Source of the DNA: Chloroflexi bacterium GWB2_49_20
GTDB taxonomy: Bacteria; Chloroflexota; Anaerolineae; Anaerolineales; Villigracilaceae
Reading direction: 5' to 3'
DNA length: 64,000 nucleotides
Assembly (NCBI GenBank): GCA_001796335.1
Contig: MGMF01000014.1
Span: 133,982 to 197,981 of the forward strand
Under the pieces are notes generated by a model. The model saw only the letters and a list, made by a program, of their open reading frames with translations. It made no database searches and had not been told where the DNA came from. Made by a program: the position numbers and the translations under genes. Position 1 is the first letter of the stretch, and the number at the start of each line of letters is the position of its first letter. This document shows, in pieces, positions 61,295-64,000 of the stretch.

Positions 61295-63613
61295 CTACAT
61301 TCCATCTTCTACAGGCGGAATGGTCTGCCCATAATCCAGCACCTCGCGCACCTGGCTGCCTGGCTGGGGCGGACTGATGATGCCTTTTTCCTGCATACCA
61401 TCCACCATGCGGGCGGCGCGCGTGTAGCCGATGCGCAATCTGCGCTGCAGCATGGATACCGAGGCGCGTCCTTCTCGCCTTACCAGTTCGATGGCTTCAT
61501 CCATCAATGCATCCCCCTTTTCCACCGGCGACATGTCTTCGAACATGGGCACCTGTTTGAGCGGAACGCCGCTATAAGCCGGGGCATCCACGATACCTCC
61601 AGCAACAGCCACCATCGGGCTGACCGCACCCGCCTGGTCGCGCCAGAAGTGGGTCAATCGTTGGATCTCGGCATCCGATACGAATACACCCTGGACGCGC
61701 TGAGGGGAGGCTGCATCTGGTGCCTGGAAGAGCATATCGCCGCGTCCCAGCAGGCGTTCAGCCCCGGGGTGATCCAGGATGACGCGCGAATCCACACCGG
61801 AGGCCACCGCAAAGGCGATGCGTGCCGGGAAGTTGGCTTTGATCAAACCGGTCACCACATCCACGGACGGGCGCTGGGTGGCGATCACCAGGTGGATGCC
61901 GGTGGCGCGTGCCAGTTGCGCCAGCCGCGTGACCGTGCGCTCGGACTCATCCGGGGCGATCATCATCAGGTCAGCCAGTTCATCGATCACCACGACTATA
62001 TAAGGCATTTTGGGGCCGCTGCCCTGGGCTGCCAGGCGGGCGTTGTAATCCACTATATTGCGGGCGCCCACCTCGGCGAACCTGTGATAGCGGTTGTCCA
62101 TCTCACGCGTCATCCATTGCAGCGCGCCCACCACGCGATCCATCTCCACCACCACTGGCGAAAGCAGGTGCGGAATACCATTGTACCCGGTCAGTTCCAC
62201 GCGCTTGGGGTCGATCAAAACCATGCGCATGTCATCCGGGGTATTGTTGAGCAGTAAACAGGTCAGGATGGAGTTGACGCATACCGACTTGCCGGAGCCG
62301 GTCGTGCCGGCGATGAGCAAATGCGGCATGGAGGCCAGGTCTGCCACCAGCGGGTGCCCAGCCACACCCTTGCCGAGGGCAAAGCGCAGGCTGGAGCGAA
62401 TTCGCTTGAAATTGTCACTTTCCACCACATCCCTCAGCATCACCAGGCTCATCTCTTCGTTGGGGACTTCAATGCCAATGTAACTGCGTCCGGGCACTGG
62501 CGCCTGGATGCGGATGCGCGGGGCTGCCAGGGCCAGGGCCAGGTCATCCGCCAGTGAGACGATCTTGCTGACGCGCACACGCGTACGTCCATTGCGGGTC
62601 TCGACAAAGAGCGGTTCGACCCCAAACTGGGTGATGCTTGGTCCGCGGCTGATCTCCACCACCTGGCTGGGTGCTCCGAAGGATGCCAGGGTTTCTTCGA
62701 TCAGACGGGCGCGTTTCTGGACATATTCTTCATTAATAGCGGGTGTCACTCCCACCTCAAGGATATCTTTTGCCTGGGGCAGCACCCAGGGTACGCTTGG
62801 AGAACTGCTTAGGCCTGTTTTAATGACAACTCCCGGAGGGATTGTGCCTGCCTGCGCTAGATCAGGCGGGCGCTGCAGCGGGGTGTAGTCATCCGGTGGA
62901 GCCTCCGGGGGAAAAGGAGTCGAATGGATGGGGTTGGCAGAGGCTGTGGAGGACCGATTTCCCAATTTCTGGCGCAAACGCTCCACCAACGGGACGGCCC
63001 ATTGGAACAACTCTTGGATGGAGATATCCAGGCTCATGGTCAGGGCGATCAATAGCCAGGCGATCACCAGGATGACAGCGCCGACCCCGCCCAATAGATC
63101 CAACAGCGTCTGCAGGAGTACTTTTCCAAAATAACCGCCTCCGCTGCCAGATATGGCTCCGGATAATCCCTGGAAAACCACCAGTAGGTTAACGAATAAC
63201 AACAGGATGCCTGTGATGCGTTCCACGGAGAGCTGTGGAAGATTGTCCACATTGCGTGCCACCAGCCAGATCCCCAAACCCATCAAGCCGATCGGCAGTA
63301 TGTACATTCCCCAGCCAAAGCCAGTCTCCAGTGTCTCGACCCATGAACCGCTCAGATCGCTGCGGTTGGCTGAGAACAGGCTCAGCAGGGTCAGCAAACC
63401 CACCAGCGCCAGGGCGATCCCAAGGATGTCGATCTTTCGCTCTGGAGAAATACCATTCGGCAGGGTCGGCTTTGATCGTTGTGCCTGTTTTCTGGGTGTA
63501 CGCGCGTTGGATGAACGCGGTGCGCTGGTTTTTTTGGATGAAACCCTGGCGGCAGTCTTTTTGGTATCTGCTGGTTTCCTGGTGGATGTTTTTTTTCTGC
63601 GGGTGTTGGGCAT
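61295..63613 (-). CDS. ftsK: FtsK/SpoIIIE-type DNA translocase
   Basis: The protein has 772 residues from the ATG at 63613, with AAGGAACC upstream; the longer open frame upstream has no coding character. The N-terminus is Lys/Arg-rich and followed by four TM helices. The motor domain has Walker A GTTGSGKSVCVNSI and Walker B YIVVVIDELADLMM. The C-terminal gamma winged helix (RREGRASVSMLQRRLRIGYTRAARMVDGM) recognises the chromosome-orienting sequence. It moves DNA at the division septum. Confidence 0.96.
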   Translation of the reverse strand: MPNTRRKKTSTRKPADTKKTAARVSSKKTSAPRSSNARTPRKQAQRSKPTLPNGISPERKIDILGIALALVGLLTLLSLFSANRSDLSGSWVETLETGFGWGMYILPIGLMGLGIWLVARNVDNLPQLSVERITGILLLFVNLLVVFQGLSGAISGSGGGYFGKVLLQTLLDLLGGVGAVILVIAWLLIALTMSLDISIQELFQWAVPLVERLRQKLGNRSSTASANPIHSTPFPPEAPPDDYTPLQRPPDLAQAGTIPPGVVIKTGLSSSPSVPWVLPQAKDILEVGVTPAINEEYVQKRARLIEETLASFGAPSQVVEISRGPSITQFGVEPLFVETRNGRTRVRVSKIVSLADDLALALAAPRIRIQAPVPGRSYIGIEVPNEEMSLVMLRDVVESDNFKRIRSSLRFALGKGVAGHPLVADLASMPHLLIAGTTGSGKSVCVNSILTCLLLNNTPDDMRMVLIDPKRVELTGYNGIPHLLSPVVVEMDRVVGALQWMTREMDNRYHRFAEVGARNIVDYNARLAAQGSGPKMPYIVVVIDELADLMMIAPDESERTVTRLAQLARATGIHLVIATQRPSVDVVTGLIKANFPARIAFAVASGVDSRVILDHPGAERLLGRGDMLFQAPDAASPQRVQGVFVSDAEIQRLTHFWRDQAGAVSPMVAVAGGIVDAPAYSGVPLKQVPMFEDMSPVEKGDALMDEAIELVRREGRASVSMLQRRLRIGYTRAARMVDGMQEKGIISPPQPGSQVREVLDYGQTIPPVEDGM

Positions 63614-63930
63614 CTGTGTGGTTCCTTCTGATGAATTATTATAGCACAAATGGTCTATGCGCAGAACGTATCTACTCACGTCCATAATTGCGATTAATTC
63701 CACAGTGGCAGAACGCTGCTGTTCAATGCAAAAAAGCTCTATCTTCTGTCTTTGCGAGGAGCATCCTCCCAGCGACGTGGCAATCCCCTTGCTGGAGAGG
63801 AGACTGCCACGCTGCGCTCGCAGTGACAAAATCTGATATGGTGAGTAGATACCGCAGAACCATAACCAGCCTGCAAGTTTCCCTCCCTGAATGAGGTAAA
63901 ATAGAGGGAAATTCTGGAAAGGATCCGCTT
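63614..63930. other. Divergent promoter region between ftsK and the RNase Z-like gene
   Basis: The region contains the palindromic repeat at 63751-63828 and no gene. The ftsK promoter must lie at its left end and that of the RNase Z-like gene at its right end. Confidence 0.5.
63751..63828. repeat. GCGAGGAGC...GCTGCGCTCGCAGTGACA interspersed palindromic element
   Basis: TTTGCGAGGAGC at the left and GCTGCGCTCGCAGTGACA at the right flank a GACGTGGCAATCCCC / GGAGACTGCCACG inverted repeat. Similar elements are scattered in many bacterial genomes (from memory); only one copy is seen here. Confidence 0.6.
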
Positions 63931-64000
63931 TTGTTTGAAATTGTTTTCTTAGGTACTTCCGCATCCGCCCCCTCGGTTCGGCGCGGGCTTTCGGCCCAGA
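63931..64000 (+). CDS. RNase Z-like metallo-beta-lactamase fold protein (first 23 codons)
   Basis: A TTG start 11 bases after GGAAAGGA opens FEIVFLGTSASAPSVRRGLS, the usual N-terminus of ribonuclease Z-type MBL proteins that mature tRNA 3' ends. The rest is beyond the window, so activity cannot be judged. Confidence 0.75.
   Translation, partial: MFEIVFLGTSASAPSVRRGLSAQ

Noticed and set aside
63614-63964. Longer N-terminus for FtsK
   Set aside because: The extra 117 codons translate the interspersed palindromic repeat and have no coding character; a good ribosome-binding site precedes 63613.

Overview
The window looks like a chromosome segment of a Chloroflexota bacterium of the class Anaerolineae. 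The clues are roughly balanced base composition, many secreted proteins with Thr/Pro-rich (TPTPT) linkers, SH3b-repeat proteins, a Ser/Thr kinase joined to an extracytoplasmic beta-propeller, a cytochrome bc complex fused to c-type heme domains, and paralogous family expansion. This placement is inferred from gene content; no 16S rRNA gene is present.

Layout. 1-1.4 kb: 3' part of a class A penicillin-binding protein. 1.5-7.5 kb: membrane Ser/Thr kinase and two cysteine-peptidase-like/SH3b proteins with opposite domain order. 8-14.3 kb: respiratory block, sdhCDAB on the minus strand and Rieske-cytochrome b-cytochrome b/c fusion on the plus strand. 14.3-17.6 kb: ilvE, a thioesterase and two-subunit class I fumarase. 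17.7-22.9 kb: a small membrane protein, an unannotated 49-residue membrane peptide, then a tight methyltransferase / GH3-like acyl-adenylating enzyme / 7TM-GAF-HD-GYP sensor operon. 23.2-33.1 kb: minus-strand run rich in metalloproteins (TldE, TldD; then a seven-gene operon from a Zn/Mn ABC importer through two M1 peptidases and an extradiol dioxygenase-like protein to a DUF1684 protein). 33.4-37 kb: trmD and two tandem MFS transporters. 37.1-42.4 kb: complete BMP-type nucleoside ABC importer. 42.5-46.8 kb: UroD-like protein and an FkbM/GT2/membrane-protein surface-glycan operon. 46.8-52.8 kb: low-density accessory region ending at tRNA-Asn, with a MazE antitoxin beside a decayed MazF, an AAA/DUF4143 ATPase, an IS3-type transposase remnant, small hypothetical genes and a three-copy tRNA-T-arm-like repeat. 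53-64 kb: housekeeping and metabolism (PepF, DegV, glutamate dehydrogenase with a structured leader, enoyl-CoA hydratase, a CcrM-like DNA methyltransferase, an SH3 lipoprotein, FtsK/SpoIIIE, and the first codons of an RNase Z-like gene).

How the genes work together. Succinate dehydrogenase, fumarase and the bc-type complex give a short TCA-to-quinone-to-cytochrome route, and glutamate dehydrogenase joins it to nitrogen metabolism. The nucleoside and metal importers are complete. The least explained unit is the 18.2-22.9 kb cluster, which has the parts of a small-molecule synthesis and sensing module (acyl-adenylating enzyme, methyltransferase, multi-TM receptor with a cyclic-di-GMP phosphodiesterase output). 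Several palindromic repeat families (TCTCAATAA-ended, GACCTGACAGG, and a GCGAGGAGC element) sit between genes and probably double as terminators.
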